The notes beneath the pieces were generated by a model that had not been told where the DNA came from, ran no database searches, and saw only the letters and a list, made by a program, of their open reading frames with translations. 64,000 nt of DNA, taken from contig NZ_BMRN01000028.1 of assembly GCF_014648655.1 (NCBI RefSeq), positions 36,959 to 100,958 on the forward strand. The letters run 5' to 3'. This document shows positions 16,220-24,600 of this stretch, piece by piece (the first letter of the stretch is position 1; each line of letters starts with the position of its first letter). Source of the stretch: Streptomyces atratus (GTDB taxonomy: Bacteria > Actinomycetota > Actinomycetes > Streptomycetales > Streptomycetaceae). Position numbers and translations under genes: made by a program.

Positions 16220-18295
16220 GTGATGACCATGGTTCAACCTCCGCGCCGCAGAATCAGATCCCTCACGGTGGTGTCACTGCTCCTCGCCGTGATGGCCCTG
16301 GTACTCGGCCCGATGCCCAGCTCCGCGGCGGAGCCCGACCCCGGCTGGTGGACCCCGACCGCGCGGCCCTCGCCCGACGCGCAGATCGACGTCACGGGCG
16401 AGCCCTTCAAGGGCACCGACGCCCAGGGCCGCGTAAGAGGCTTCGTCGACGCCCATGACCACATCATGGCCAACGAGGGCTTCGGCGGCCGGCTGATCTG
16501 CGGCAAGCCGTTCTCGGAGCAGGGCGTCGCTGATGCGCTCAAGGACTGCCCCGAGCACTACCCCGACGGCTCGCTCGCCATCTTCGACTTCGTCACCAAG
16601 GGCGGCGACGGCAAGCACGACCCCAATGGGTGGCCCACCTTCAAGGACTGGCCCGCCCACGACTCGCTGACCCACCAGCAGAACTACTACGCCGGAATCG
16701 AGCGGGCATGGCGCGGCGGCCAGCGGGTGCTGGTCAACGACCTGGTCACCAACGGCGTGATCTGCTCGGTCTACTTCTTCAAGGACCGCAGCTGCGACGA
16801 GATGACCGCCATTCGTCTTGAGGCGAAGAAGTCGTACGACATGCAGGCCTTCATCGACAAGATGTACGGCGGCCCGGGCAAGGGCTGGTTCCGGATCGTC
16901 ACCAACAGCGCGCAGGCCCGCGAGGTCATCGCGCAGGGCAAGCTGGCCGTCGTCCTGGGGGTCGAGACGTCCGAGCCGTTCGGCTGCAAGCAGATCCTGG
17001 ACATCGCGCAGTGCAGCAAGGAGGACATCGACCGCGGCCTGGACGAGCTGCGCGAACTGGGCGTGAGCAGCATGTTCCTGTGCCACAAGTTCGACAACGC
17101 CCTGTGCGGGGTGCGCTACGACTCCGGCGCCCTCGGTACGGCGATCAACGTGGGCCAGTTCCTGTCGACCGGCACCTTCTGGAAGACGGAGACCTGCCGC
17201 GGCCCGCAGCACGACAACCCCATCGGCAACGCGGTGGCAGCGGAGGCGGAGAAGCAACTGCCGAAGGGGGTGGCCGTCCCCTCGTACGCCTCGGGCGCGC
17301 AGTGCAACACCCGCGGGCTGACCAGCCTGGGTGAGTACGCGGTGCGCGGGCTGATGAAGCGCCACATGATGCTGGAGGTCGACCACATGAGCGTCAAGGC
17401 CGCGGATCAGGCCTTCGACGTCCTCGAATCCGAGTCGTACCCGGGCATCATCTCCTCGCACAGCTGGATGGACCTGGGGTGGACCGAGCGGCTCTACAAG
17501 CTCGGCGGGTTCGCCACCCAGTACATGAGCGAATCCGCAGCGTTCAGCTCGGAGGCCAGACGCACGGACGCGCTGCGCGAGAAGTACCAGGTCGGCTACG
17601 GCTACGGCACCGACATGAACGGCGTCGGCGGCTGGCCCGGTCCGCGGGGCGGGGACATCCCCAACCCGGTGAAGTACCCCTTCCGTAGCACGGACGGCGG
17701 CTCGGTGATCGACAAGCAGACCACCGGCGAGCGCACGTGGGACTTCAACACCGATGGCGCGGCGCACTACGGCCTGGTCCCGGACTGGATCGAGGACATC
17801 CGGATCGTCGGCGGCCAGGAGGTCGTGGACGACCTCTTCACGGGTGCCGAGTCCTACCTGCGCACCTGGGGGAACGCCGAGAAGCACAAGTCCGGGGTGA
17901 ATCTGGCCTCGGGTGCGGCCGCCTCGGCGTCCACGTCGGAGTGGTGGAACCCGTTCGTCAGCTTCGCTCCCGGCAAGGCCGTGGACGGAGACAAGGGCAC
18001 CCGCTGGGCCAGCGAGTGGAAGAACGACGAGTGGCTGCAGATCGACCTCGGATCCGCGAAGCCGGTCAAACGCGTCACCCTCGATTGGGAGGCGGCATAC
18101 GCGAAGTCGTACCGCATCGAGCTGTCGCAGGACGGCGAGAACTGGCAGACGGCATGGTCCACGGCCGCTGGTGACGGCGGCCTGGACACAGCGTGGTTCG
18201 CCCGGACTCCGGCGCGCTACGTACGAATCCACGGCCTGGAGCGCGGCACCGAGTGGGGCTACTCACTCCACGAGGTCGGCGTCTACAGCGACTGA
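16220..18295 (+). CDS. Secreted amidohydrolase/M19-like protein with C-terminal discoidin (F5/8C) domain
   Basis: This 691-residue protein begins with a signal peptide: RRRIR, a hydrophobic core LLLAVMALVLG and a likely cut after SSAA. The mature part has a DAHDHI metal-site motif, then HHM..EVDHMS and ISSHSWMDLG, as in membrane-dipeptidase or amidohydrolase-type TIM-barrel metalloenzymes. Residues about 560-690 form an F5/8 type C (CBM32-like) domain: AVDGDKGTRWASEW..WLQIDLG..VKRVTLDWE..YRIELSQDG. Several Cys pairs fit export. It may be anchored to glycans outside the cell and cleave a cell-wall or matrix compound. The start is a run of GTG, ATG and ATG (16220, 16223, 16229); 16223 is equally possible. 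Confidence 0.8.
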   Translation: MMTMVQPPRRRIRSLTVVSLLLAVMALVLGPMPSSAAEPDPGWWTPTARPSPDAQIDVTGEPFKGTDAQGRVRGFVDAHDHIMANEGFGGRLICGKPFSEQGVADALKDCPEHYPDGSLAIFDFVTKGGDGKHDPNGWPTFKDWPAHDSLTHQQNYYAGIERAWRGGQRVLVNDLVTNGVICSVYFFKDRSCDEMTAIRLEAKKSYDMQAFIDKMYGGPGKGWFRIVTNSAQAREVIAQGKLAVVLGVETSEPFGCKQILDIAQCSKEDIDRGLDELRELGVSSMFLCHKFDNALCGVRYDSGALGTAINVGQFLSTGTFWKTETCRGPQHDNPIGNAVAAEAEKQLPKGVAVPSYASGAQCNTRGLTSLGEYAVRGLMKRHMMLEVDHMSVKAADQAFDVLESESYPGIISSHSWMDLGWTERLYKLGGFATQYMSESAAFSSEARRTDALREKYQVGYGYGTDMNGVGGWPGPRGGDIPNPVKYPFRSTDGGSVIDKQTTGERTWDFNTDGAAHYGLVPDWIEDIRIVGGQEVVDDLFTGAESYLRTWGNAEKHKSGVNLASGAAASASTSEWWNPFVSFAPGKAVDGDKGTRWASEWKNDEWLQIDLGSAKPVKRVTLDWEAAYAKSYRIELSQDGENWQTAWSTAAGDGGLDTAWFARTPARYVRIHGLERGTEWGYSLHEVGVYSD

Positions 18296-18964
18296 CGGCA
18301 CCGGCGGCGGTGTCCCGGGCCGGGACCGGCCGGATCAACTCTCCCGATCCGGCCGGCCTGACGTCCCGGCACGCCACGAAGAGCGCAGGCACCCTGCCGG
18401 TGCCCGCGCCTGGGCGAGTGCGGAACGGGTCAAGATAGCTGGGCTCGTTGCGGGAGTGGATGGCTTCGTACGGCCTTGCTGCCTCCAAGTACACGGCTGC
18501 GTCGGCGCAAGTGAAGCGCAGCCGTGGCAGGTGTCCGAAGCGTTCAAGGGCGCACTGGTGCTGGGTGAGGGAGGCGTCGACCGCGTCGCTGATGCTGCGG
18601 CAGGCCAGGACCCAGTGCCCGAAGCCGTCTTCCCGTACCGGGCGGATTGCGATCCGGGCCCAGTAGTAGAACCGCCGGCCGTGCGCGCCCGCACCAGCGG
18701 AGATCCGTTTCCATGCCTGCCGGGGCACGGCGGTGACCAGGTCGCGGACGGGCCCAAGTCAGCCGCTGGACCAAGCACGCCGGCGCCTACGCGCTGGTGA
18801 TCCGGGCCGATCACGACCACCGCACTTTGAAGGCGCAGGCCGAGCAACTCGCCCGGAAATCGACCGACATCACCCTGCCGAACCCTGCCACCGCGACCCT
18901 CGCACAGGCCAACGCCCTGACCAGCTATGCGGATGAGCTCGCCGGACAGTTCGCGCCGCACCCC
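18296..18964. other. IS-debris stretch without an intact gene
   Basis: Apart from the IS701-type fragment listed next, the plus strand at about 18760-18965 has an open frame reading TKHAGAYALVIRADHDHRTL and then KAQAEQLARKSTDITLPNPA. It has coding-like composition but no start or recognisable family. Nothing else is supported. Confidence 0.4.
18579..18745 (-). pseudogene. IS701-family transposase fragment
   Basis: The minus strand reads PRQAWKRISAGAGAHGRRFY and then IAIRPVREDGFGHWVLACRS. This is the conserved middle of IS701-type transposases (W.RLSAG.GAKG.R.YDWA). Both ends are missing. It is a remnant of about 55 codons. Confidence 0.65.
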
Positions 18965-19171
18965 GGATCCCTGCCACGCACCCTTGTGCCCCCACCCCGG
19001 CCACGGGACACCGGCGAGGACGGTCCGCCTCCCTTTCCGGTCGGGGCCCGTGACGCGCACGTGCATGTGCCGGATGTGGAACCGGAGGTGGTGACTTCCG
19101 GAAATCTCCGGTATCCGGCCGTCGAACGAATAGAGCTCCCTGCCGACCGTGGCAGTGATCTCGTCGTTCAT
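18965..19171 (-). pseudogene. Truncated paralogue of the 93-aa hypothetical protein
   Basis: ATG at 19171 begins NDEITATVGRELYSFDGRIP and continues ISGSHHLRFHIRHMHVRVTG. It shares the SFDGR-x3-E-x2-G pattern and the following His/Arg-rich strand with the 93-residue protein at 21107-21388. After about 65 residues coding character is lost, and the open frame to 18335 looks like antisense shadow. It is probably truncated by the neighbouring insertion debris. Function unknown. Confidence 0.45.
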
Positions 19172-19180
19172 GCGGCGACG

Positions 19181-20593
19181 CTATGCCCGGTGATCGGTGC
19201 GTGTCAGGCCCCTGTCCAGCAGCACGTCCATCACCGCCCCCACCACCGGGCCCGTCCGGCGCTTGCGGAGGTCGAGGACTGGAGACGGGTTCGAGACGGC
19301 GTGGGACGCCAGCAGGTTCATCAGGGGCCAGAGGGTGTCGGAGCGTCGCGGCACGGGGATTTCCCGGCCGTCGGGGGCGATGACCGTGGCCGTGGTGACG
19401 CCCGCGAGGAGATTGGTGCGGCTCCAGTCGATGTCGTACGACCGGCCGTTCGGGCTGACGCTGAGGACCACTTCCCGGGTGTGGTGCAGGACCACCAGGT
19501 AGTTCATGGGCACCGTCAGCCGCCGGGCGACGTCGAACGGACGTGTGCCGTCCGCCGGCCGGATGCGCAGCACCGTGTCCAGTACCGGACCGTGGTCCTG
19601 GAAGGTGGTCCTGCCGCGCATCTCCAGGAACCGAGCCCGCACCAGACGGCCACCGCGGCGCGACCATCCTCGGCCGACATGGCCGAACCCGCCCTCCTCA
19701 CCCGGAAGTTCGTCCACCAGCAGACGTGCCTCCTCGCCCGGCTCGGTCACCGGTGCCCGGTCCTCAGGGCAGGCGCGGGCGCGGGCGGCCAGGGCGGCGT
19801 ACCGCGCCGCCGTCTCCGCGTCCAGGCGCCGGAGATCGATCGTGTCCCCCACCATCTCGACGCCTCCGACCTCCCGTGAGATCCGCATCTGCGCCAACTG
19901 GCGGCCCGGACGGCGGGTCACGTCGGTCAGCCGGCCTTCGAGGTCGATCACCCGGCAGGTTCTCGTGCCCGCGAGCAGAGTGCTGCGCGGCCATTGGACG
20001 TCGACCTTGCCGGAGCCCTCGGGGCCGACCGGGTCGACGAGGACGACCAGGCGGCCCGCCGTGATCGCCGACAGGCACAGGGGTGGTACCCGCCACTCGT
20101 CCGTGACCTCGAACCCGGCGCACCCGTCGGCCCCATCGGCCTGGTCGACGGTGTGCACCCGCAGCCTCATCCTGATCACCGGCGTGAACTCCGCGGGAGC
20201 GTAGTTGCCGTAGTGCGTCGTGAACGTCGCCTCCCCTTCGGGGCTGTACCGCACGAGCGACGCCTCCAGAACGTCCGCCCGCACCAACCGGGCGCCCGTC
20301 GGGCCTGGCGCGGACCGTGGCGCCAACATCACGAAGGTGTCGTCCCCGTACGCGCCGCCCGCGCCCTTCACGCGGTCCCTGCGCGTGATCCGGGTGTAGA
20401 TCTGCCGTGTGGTGCCGGCGGCCGAGACAGGGATCATGACGGTGACGACCGCGCCGGCCGCGGACACCGCAAGGCCCCAGCCCGCGCCGTCATGCCAGGC
20501 GGCGTACCCCAGGACGAGGAAGATCGGTCCTGTCGAGAGGCAGAGCGCGGCAAACAAGAACTGGCCGACGAACACACCGGTACGGCTGCGCAT
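19181..20593 (-). CDS. Hypothetical two-TM membrane protein with internal duplication
   Basis: This 470-residue protein has two N-terminal membrane segments (residues about 9-30 and 36-58) and then a large soluble part built of two similar units. One unit contains LVVLVDP..KVDVQWPRSTLLAGTR..VIDLEGR and the other LVVLHHT..SYDIDWSRTNLLAGVT..VIAPDGR. The units are separated by about 190 residues. I do not recognise a named domain. It is in a minus-strand set with three other hypothetical genes and faces the CHAT protease operon across 21811-21925. The soluble part is probably cytoplasmic given the Arg-rich stretch after TM2. Confidence 0.65.
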   Translation of the reverse strand: MRSRTGVFVGQFLFAALCLSTGPIFLVLGYAAWHDGAGWGLAVSAAGAVVTVMIPVSAAGTTRQIYTRITRRDRVKGAGGAYGDDTFVMLAPRSAPGPTGARLVRADVLEASLVRYSPEGEATFTTHYGNYAPAEFTPVIRMRLRVHTVDQADGADGCAGFEVTDEWRVPPLCLSAITAGRLVVLVDPVGPEGSGKVDVQWPRSTLLAGTRTCRVIDLEGRLTDVTRRPGRQLAQMRISREVGGVEMVGDTIDLRRLDAETAARYAALAARARACPEDRAPVTEPGEEARLLVDELPGEEGGFGHVGRGWSRRGGRLVRARFLEMRGRTTFQDHGPVLDTVLRIRPADGTRPFDVARRLTVPMNYLVVLHHTREVVLSVSPNGRSYDIDWSRTNLLAGVTTATVIAPDGREIPVPRRSDTLWPLMNLLASHAVSNPSPVLDLRKRRTGPVVGAVMDVLLDRGLTRTDHRA

Positions 20594-20640
20594 CGTCCCT
20601 CCTCACTCGTGGTCGGTCGGTGCGATACGACTGGGGTGGC

Positions 20641-21105
20641 TCATCGGACCTCCACGCGGAAAAGGCCGCCTGACGGTTCAACGACGGCCGTGAGCCGCAG
20701 GCCCACGCGCAGGGCGTCGTGGGGCGAGCGCCGCCAAGTCGCCTCGAACGTCGGGAACCCCGGCCCGCTGACCCGCAGACCGACCGCGACGCCGGCGTCG
20801 TCGGCGTCCTCCCAGTGGGTCAGGTCGGTGATCTCCGCGGTCGCCGGGATCCCGACGGCGTCGAGCCGTCGGTTGTGCTCCCTCTCGGCGGCGGTGTGGC
20901 CCCAGAGCGCCAGGCCCACGGGAAGGAAGACCACCGTGAAGACGATGCCCATGACCATGAGGTCCGCACCGGTGAGGACGGCCGAGCCCAGCATGACCGG
21001 TCCGCACAGGCACATCACCAGAGCATCGCCGTACAGGCTGGCGGCGTCCCACGGGCCGACCCGCGACACCCGCGTCCACTGGAGCCCGTCTTCGTCGTCG
21101 GCCAT
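20641..21105 (-). CDS. Hypothetical membrane protein (154 aa)
   Basis: The protein has two hydrophobic segments (about residues 28-45 and 50-68) followed by a soluble tail with IPATAEITDLTHWEDADDAG and GLRLTAVVEPSGGLFRVEV. This order, a two-helix hairpin followed by a small beta domain, resembles DUF3592-type proteins, but the match is loose. It sits in the minus operon between the 470-residue and the 93-residue proteins, one base from the stop of the latter. Function unknown. Confidence 0.6.
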   Translation of the reverse strand: MADDEDGLQWTRVSRVGPWDAASLYGDALVMCLCGPVMLGSAVLTGADLMVMGIVFTVVFLPVGLALWGHTAAEREHNRRLDAVGIPATAEITDLTHWEDADDAGVAVGLRVSGPGFPTFEATWRRSPHDALRVGLRLTAVVEPSGGLFRVEVR

Positions 21106-21106
21106 G

Positions 21107-21388
21107 TCAGTGTTTCGGGGCCTCGGGCGGCAGGCTGCGCGCCAAGTGGTCCGCCAGGGCTTGAAGGCCGGGGAGCAGGTGTTCGTCGTAGGGGATGGAG
21201 TGGCGTCTGCCGTGCTTCGTGATGATCTGCAGTCTGCGCATCCGGCCGGGGCGGAACTCCAGACACGGTCGTTCCCAGAGGTGGTAGCGGGCGTCGTCGA
21301 CGTAGCCGAACACCTCCAGCACCCGGCCGTCGAAGGAGAGCAGGGCGTAGTCGTTCGCCTGTGCCTCGTACAGCGGTGTCGGGGTCAC
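21107..21388 (-). CDS. Hypothetical protein (93 aa)
   Basis: The protein starts with GTG at 21388, overlapping the stop of the upstream gene by four bases (GTGA). The sequence ALLSFDGRVLEVFGYVDDAR and then YHLWERPCLEFRPGRMRRLQ suggests a small beta-rich domain that reads a ligand or protein, followed by a C-terminal helix. A truncated paralogue lies at 18965-19171. No known domain is recognised. Confidence 0.6.
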   Translation of the reverse strand: MTPTPLYEAQANDYALLSFDGRVLEVFGYVDDARYHLWERPCLEFRPGRMRRLQIITKHGRRHSIPYDEHLLPGLQALADHLARSLPPEAPKH

Positions 21389-21810
21389 GGGTTCACACCG
21401 TCCCCGGCGTAGAGGTAGGCACCCGGCCGGGCGGGGTCGGCGATCAGGACCACCTGGTCGCCGGGGCGGGGGATGCTCAGTTTGGAGAGGATGGTCCGGA
21501 GAGTGACCGGAGCGGTAGTTCCGGACGGCTGGAGGACCAGGTCGACGACCGGGTCGAAGTTGACGAGTTGGCCGGTGTCGGTGAGCGACACGACGACGGC
21601 GGGTACGGTCGGCGCTCCCGCGGCGAGCAACTGCTGGACGGTGTGGCCGGACTTGTACGCGCCGATCGACTGCTGGACCCTGGCGAAGTCCTCCTGGCCG
21701 AGGAACGCGCGCGTGGCGCGGCCGTAGAAGCCCTTGCCGCTCGCCACCTTGTCGGCGATCTCGGCGGCCCGCTCCTCGCGGTTCCTGCCACGCTTCCCGA
21801 AGATTCCCAT
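21385..21810 (-). CDS. Hypothetical protein (141 aa), first gene of the minus operon
   Basis: ATG at 21810 has AAGGAG nine bases upstream, better than the in-frame ATG at 21846. The N terminus GIFGKRGRNREERAAEIADK is basic and helical. It is followed by a beta-rich part (VVVSLTDTGQLVNFDPVVDL and PGDQVVLIADPARPGAYLY) resembling small DUF-type domains of unknown role. It leads a four-gene minus-strand set and is divergent from the CHAT protease operon. No enzyme motifs are seen. Confidence 0.6.
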   Translation of the reverse strand: MGIFGKRGRNREERAAEIADKVASGKGFYGRATRAFLGQEDFARVQQSIGAYKSGHTVQQLLAAGAPTVPAVVVSLTDTGQLVNFDPVVDLVLQPSGTTAPVTLRTILSKLSIPRPGDQVVLIADPARPGAYLYAGDGVNP

Positions 21811-21925
21811 GGCCGCTTCTCCTTGTGGTGAGCCGGTGCGGTGCACGGTGTGGACGCTAGGCGGCCCGGGGCGTCTACCGATCCCAGGTTCGCCCGCCTG
21901 CTCGGGGACGACGTACGCTCACCGC
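21811..21925. promoter_or_regulatory. Divergent promoter region between hypothetical operon and CHAT operon
   Basis: These 115 bases separate the first genes of two divergent operons and must contain both promoters. No clear palindrome was seen. Confidence 0.4.
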
Positions 21926-23296
21926 ATGCCGCCCCCGCGCCAGTCGACCGACGAGTCCCGGTCTCGTGCCATGGTCATCGACCATGCCTGGCGGGGTCTC
22001 GGTCCCGGACTGGAGTCGCTGAGCGGCCCCGGCGGGGCCCCGTTGACCCGGACCGTCAAGCTGATCGTGCTGCCGCTGATCGTCAGGCCCGCGCTGCGTC
22101 CCGAACTCGCGGTGGACTTCCTCGGCCCAGAGCGGGCCGCGCGCCTGGACGCGCTGATCCGGGAGTCCGCTCCGCGTCTCGCGGCGACGGCACGCTGGTT
22201 CACGCTGCTCAAGAAGGCCCGCCGGGCGCTGGGCGTCGTGGCGGGAAACCCCCAGGATCTTTACTTCCAGCGCTGCTTCGAGCTGGCCACCGAGCACGGT
22301 GCGCCCTCGGTCGGTGCGGAGGCGGTGGCCAGGGCGGTCGTCGAGGAGGTGGCGGACGCGGGCGGCGGACGCACGGTGGAAGCGCTGAGGGGACACCTCG
22401 CGGACACCGGCCGGTGCGCCCGGCTCGATGCGGAGCTGGCCGTCGCGTGGGAAAGCCGTCCGACCGTCCCGGCCTCCGGTGTGTCCGCGGCGGTCACGCT
22501 GGCGGCCGAGGTCCTGGACGCCTGCGCTGCGCCGGGGGACTCACCGGCGTACGCCTCCATGGTCGATGCGGGACACGGCGGTGTGTTCGGCCGGGCCCTG
22601 TGGACGCACGCGAACGAAATCTGGGGCGCCGAGGAGCCGCCGGCTCATCTGGGGCTGACCGCGCGCCGGGTGCCCTCGCGGCCCGAGGTCGGCCGCGGCG
22701 CCTCGACGGCCACGCTTCCCGCGCCGCTGGACCGCACGCTCTTCGAGAGGCTCTTCGTGGTGCTCCAGTCCTCGGCACGGCGCGAGGAACTGCCGACGGT
22801 GCCGGAGCTCGTCGAGCGGGAGGTCGGCCGCAGTTGCGCTCCGCTCGGCCTGTACGACGAGAGTCTGCGCGTCGTCGTCGTCCTCGGCGGGCGGCTCGCG
22901 GTCGGCCTCGACCCGCTGGGCACCGGCGAACCCGCACCGGGGCGTACGGCAGCGCACCGGGCCGTCAACAGCCGCTGGCGGCGGGAGGCTTCGGTGCTGC
23001 GCGCCCGCAGGATGACCGTCTCTCCCCACCCCGACCCGGACGGCGGCCCCCTGGAGGCCCTCGCCCGGGACCTCCGTACCCCCTGGGCGGCCTACATGCG
23101 GCGGCTGTGGGTGCGGCTGCACGGGCGGGACGTGCGCGACGCGCCGCTGGCGGACCTCGCGTCGGCCTGGGCGGTGCTCGACGGAGTCGCCCGCTCGGTG
23201 ATGATGGACCACCGCGCCAGAGTCCGGTCGGCGCTGCGCGCGCTGTCGGCGACGCCAGCGGCTGCGGTGGAACCGACCGAACCGAGGAGCGCGTGA
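21926..23296 (+). CDS. Hypothetical protein, first gene of CHAT protease operon
   Basis: The 456-residue, mostly helical soluble protein has no motif I recognise. It begins PPPRQSTDESRSRAMVIDHA and includes a segment TRWFTLLKKARRALGVVAGN-like in the first third. It has no signal peptide or membrane span. ATG at 21926 has only a weak ribosome site. The stop codon overlaps the start of the next gene (TGATG), and that gene is followed by a CHAT protease, so the three are co-translated. In comparable loci, genes beside CHAT proteases are sensors, adaptors or protease targets. This protein could be one of these; that is inference. Confidence 0.65.
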   Translation: MPPPRQSTDESRSRAMVIDHAWRGLGPGLESLSGPGGAPLTRTVKLIVLPLIVRPALRPELAVDFLGPERAARLDALIRESAPRLAATARWFTLLKKARRALGVVAGNPQDLYFQRCFELATEHGAPSVGAEAVARAVVEEVADAGGGRTVEALRGHLADTGRCARLDAELAVAWESRPTVPASGVSAAVTLAAEVLDACAAPGDSPAYASMVDAGHGGVFGRALWTHANEIWGAEEPPAHLGLTARRVPSRPEVGRGASTATLPAPLDRTLFERLFVVLQSSARREELPTVPELVEREVGRSCAPLGLYDESLRVVVVLGGRLAVGLDPLGTGEPAPGRTAAHRAVNSRWRREASVLRARRMTVSPHPDPDGGPLEALARDLRTPWAAYMRRLWVRLHGRDVRDAPLADLASAWAVLDGVARSVMMDHRARVRSALRALSATPAAAVEPTEPRSA

Positions 23297-24597
23297 TGGC
23301 GGGGGCCGGGACGGACGTCCGCGTCACGCGGGGCGAGGACGGCACGATCCGGGTCGCCGCCGGTCCTGTCCTCGGGCACATCGAGGTCTGCGACGATGTG
23401 GCCGCCGCAGGACCTGACTTCACGCGGTCCGTGCTCGACGTCGCGGGGGCGGTGCTGGTCTGGCCCGTCCTCGGGGAGTCGGGGCTGCCGGTGGCGGAGA
23501 TCCACGACGCGGGGCGGGCTCAGCAGTGGCTGTGGGCGGTCTACGGTGAGCGCGTCGCCGCAGCCGTGCACGACGCCGCGGCGGGGGAACCGGCAGGGGC
23601 ACACGTCATGACGGAGACGTCCGCCCTCGCGGGCGCCGCCGCCCGGCTCGGCTACGGGCACTGGGCGGCCCGGTGGTGGCCGGCGTCGTACCCGGACGGC
23701 ATTCCGGTGCTCGAACCGGACGTGCTCGGCCTGGAGTTCGCCGCGCTCACCCACCGGTGCCAGCAGTTGTTCGACGACTACGGCGACCAGCCCGACGACT
23801 GCGTGGCCGAGCTGATCGAGGAGCACCGGTCCGCCCTCGCCCCGCTGCTCCAGTGGTGGCGCGCGACTCCTCAACCGGCTGACACAGCACGGCACTTGGA
23901 CAGCGTTCTGCGACTGATCGACGACGCGGCGGACTGCGCAGGGCTGGACGGGACGGCGCTGCGCCGGCTCCGCTCGGCCCTCGACGAGGGGCCGGACCAC
24001 GGCCGTACCGTCACTCCGGCCGGCCCCGCTGCGCTCTTCGCACGGCAGGTCGGCTACGCCCTCGCGGCGGGCGATCCGCTCGTCGCCGGCGGCCGGGTGA
24101 TCGCCCGGGGCTCGGGGACCAACGACTGGCGCCGCTACCCGCCCGGCTTCATCGACGCCGCCGAGCACGCGGTGTCCTGGACCGCCCGTGCGCTCGGTGC
24201 GCGACGGCAGATCGAGGTCGAGGTCGTCGCGCACGTCGCGGCTCCCACCACCGGTGCGCCTCTCGCCGCGGAGGTCCGGGTGAACGGCAGCCGCCCGCTC
24301 CGGGTGCCCCTCGGCCGGCGGGACGACGTGTGGACCGGCCGGGCGGATGTGGACCTGACCCCGGATCCGTCGGCCGCGACGTCGGCGCCGCCGCGCATCG
24401 AAGTCGGTGTCCTGCTCCCCGGTTTCGACCCGGGCGCCGGTCCCGAGGCCCGCGCCGACCGTGACGCGATCCGTGCCCTGGCCCGGCGGCGACTGGCCGG
24501 TGCGGCACAGCCCGTGGCGGACGACGTCTACGACGGCGTGGCGGGACCGTTTCTCGCCGAGACCCTCGCCGCCACTGCCACCAGTGAGGACTACTGA
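23296..24597 (+). CDS. Hypothetical protein, second gene of CHAT protease operon
   Basis: This 433-residue soluble protein overlaps the upstream gene by one base and ends four bases before the CHAT gene. The first 90 residues are beta-rich (GTIRVAAGPVLGHIEVCDDV), the middle is helical with a Trp-rich patch (GYGHWAARWWPASYPDG), and the last 130 residues return to strands (IEVEVVAHVAAPTTGAPLAA). No catalytic motif is visible. Conserved coupling to the protease suggests a partner or substrate. No family is recognised. Confidence 0.65.
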   Translation: MAGAGTDVRVTRGEDGTIRVAAGPVLGHIEVCDDVAAAGPDFTRSVLDVAGAVLVWPVLGESGLPVAEIHDAGRAQQWLWAVYGERVAAAVHDAAAGEPAGAHVMTETSALAGAAARLGYGHWAARWWPASYPDGIPVLEPDVLGLEFAALTHRCQQLFDDYGDQPDDCVAELIEEHRSALAPLLQWWRATPQPADTARHLDSVLRLIDDAADCAGLDGTALRRLRSALDEGPDHGRTVTPAGPAALFARQVGYALAAGDPLVAGGRVIARGSGTNDWRRYPPGFIDAAEHAVSWTARALGARRQIEVEVVAHVAAPTTGAPLAAEVRVNGSRPLRVPLGRRDDVWTGRADVDLTPDPSAATSAPPRIEVGVLLPGFDPGAGPEARADRDAIRALARRRLAGAAQPVADDVYDGVAGPFLAETLAATATSEDY

Positions 24598-24600
24598 CGG

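Noticed and set aside
18797..19879. Plus-strand open frame of 360 codons
   Set aside because: After the first 60 codons it is antisense to the 470-residue membrane protein and has no domain.
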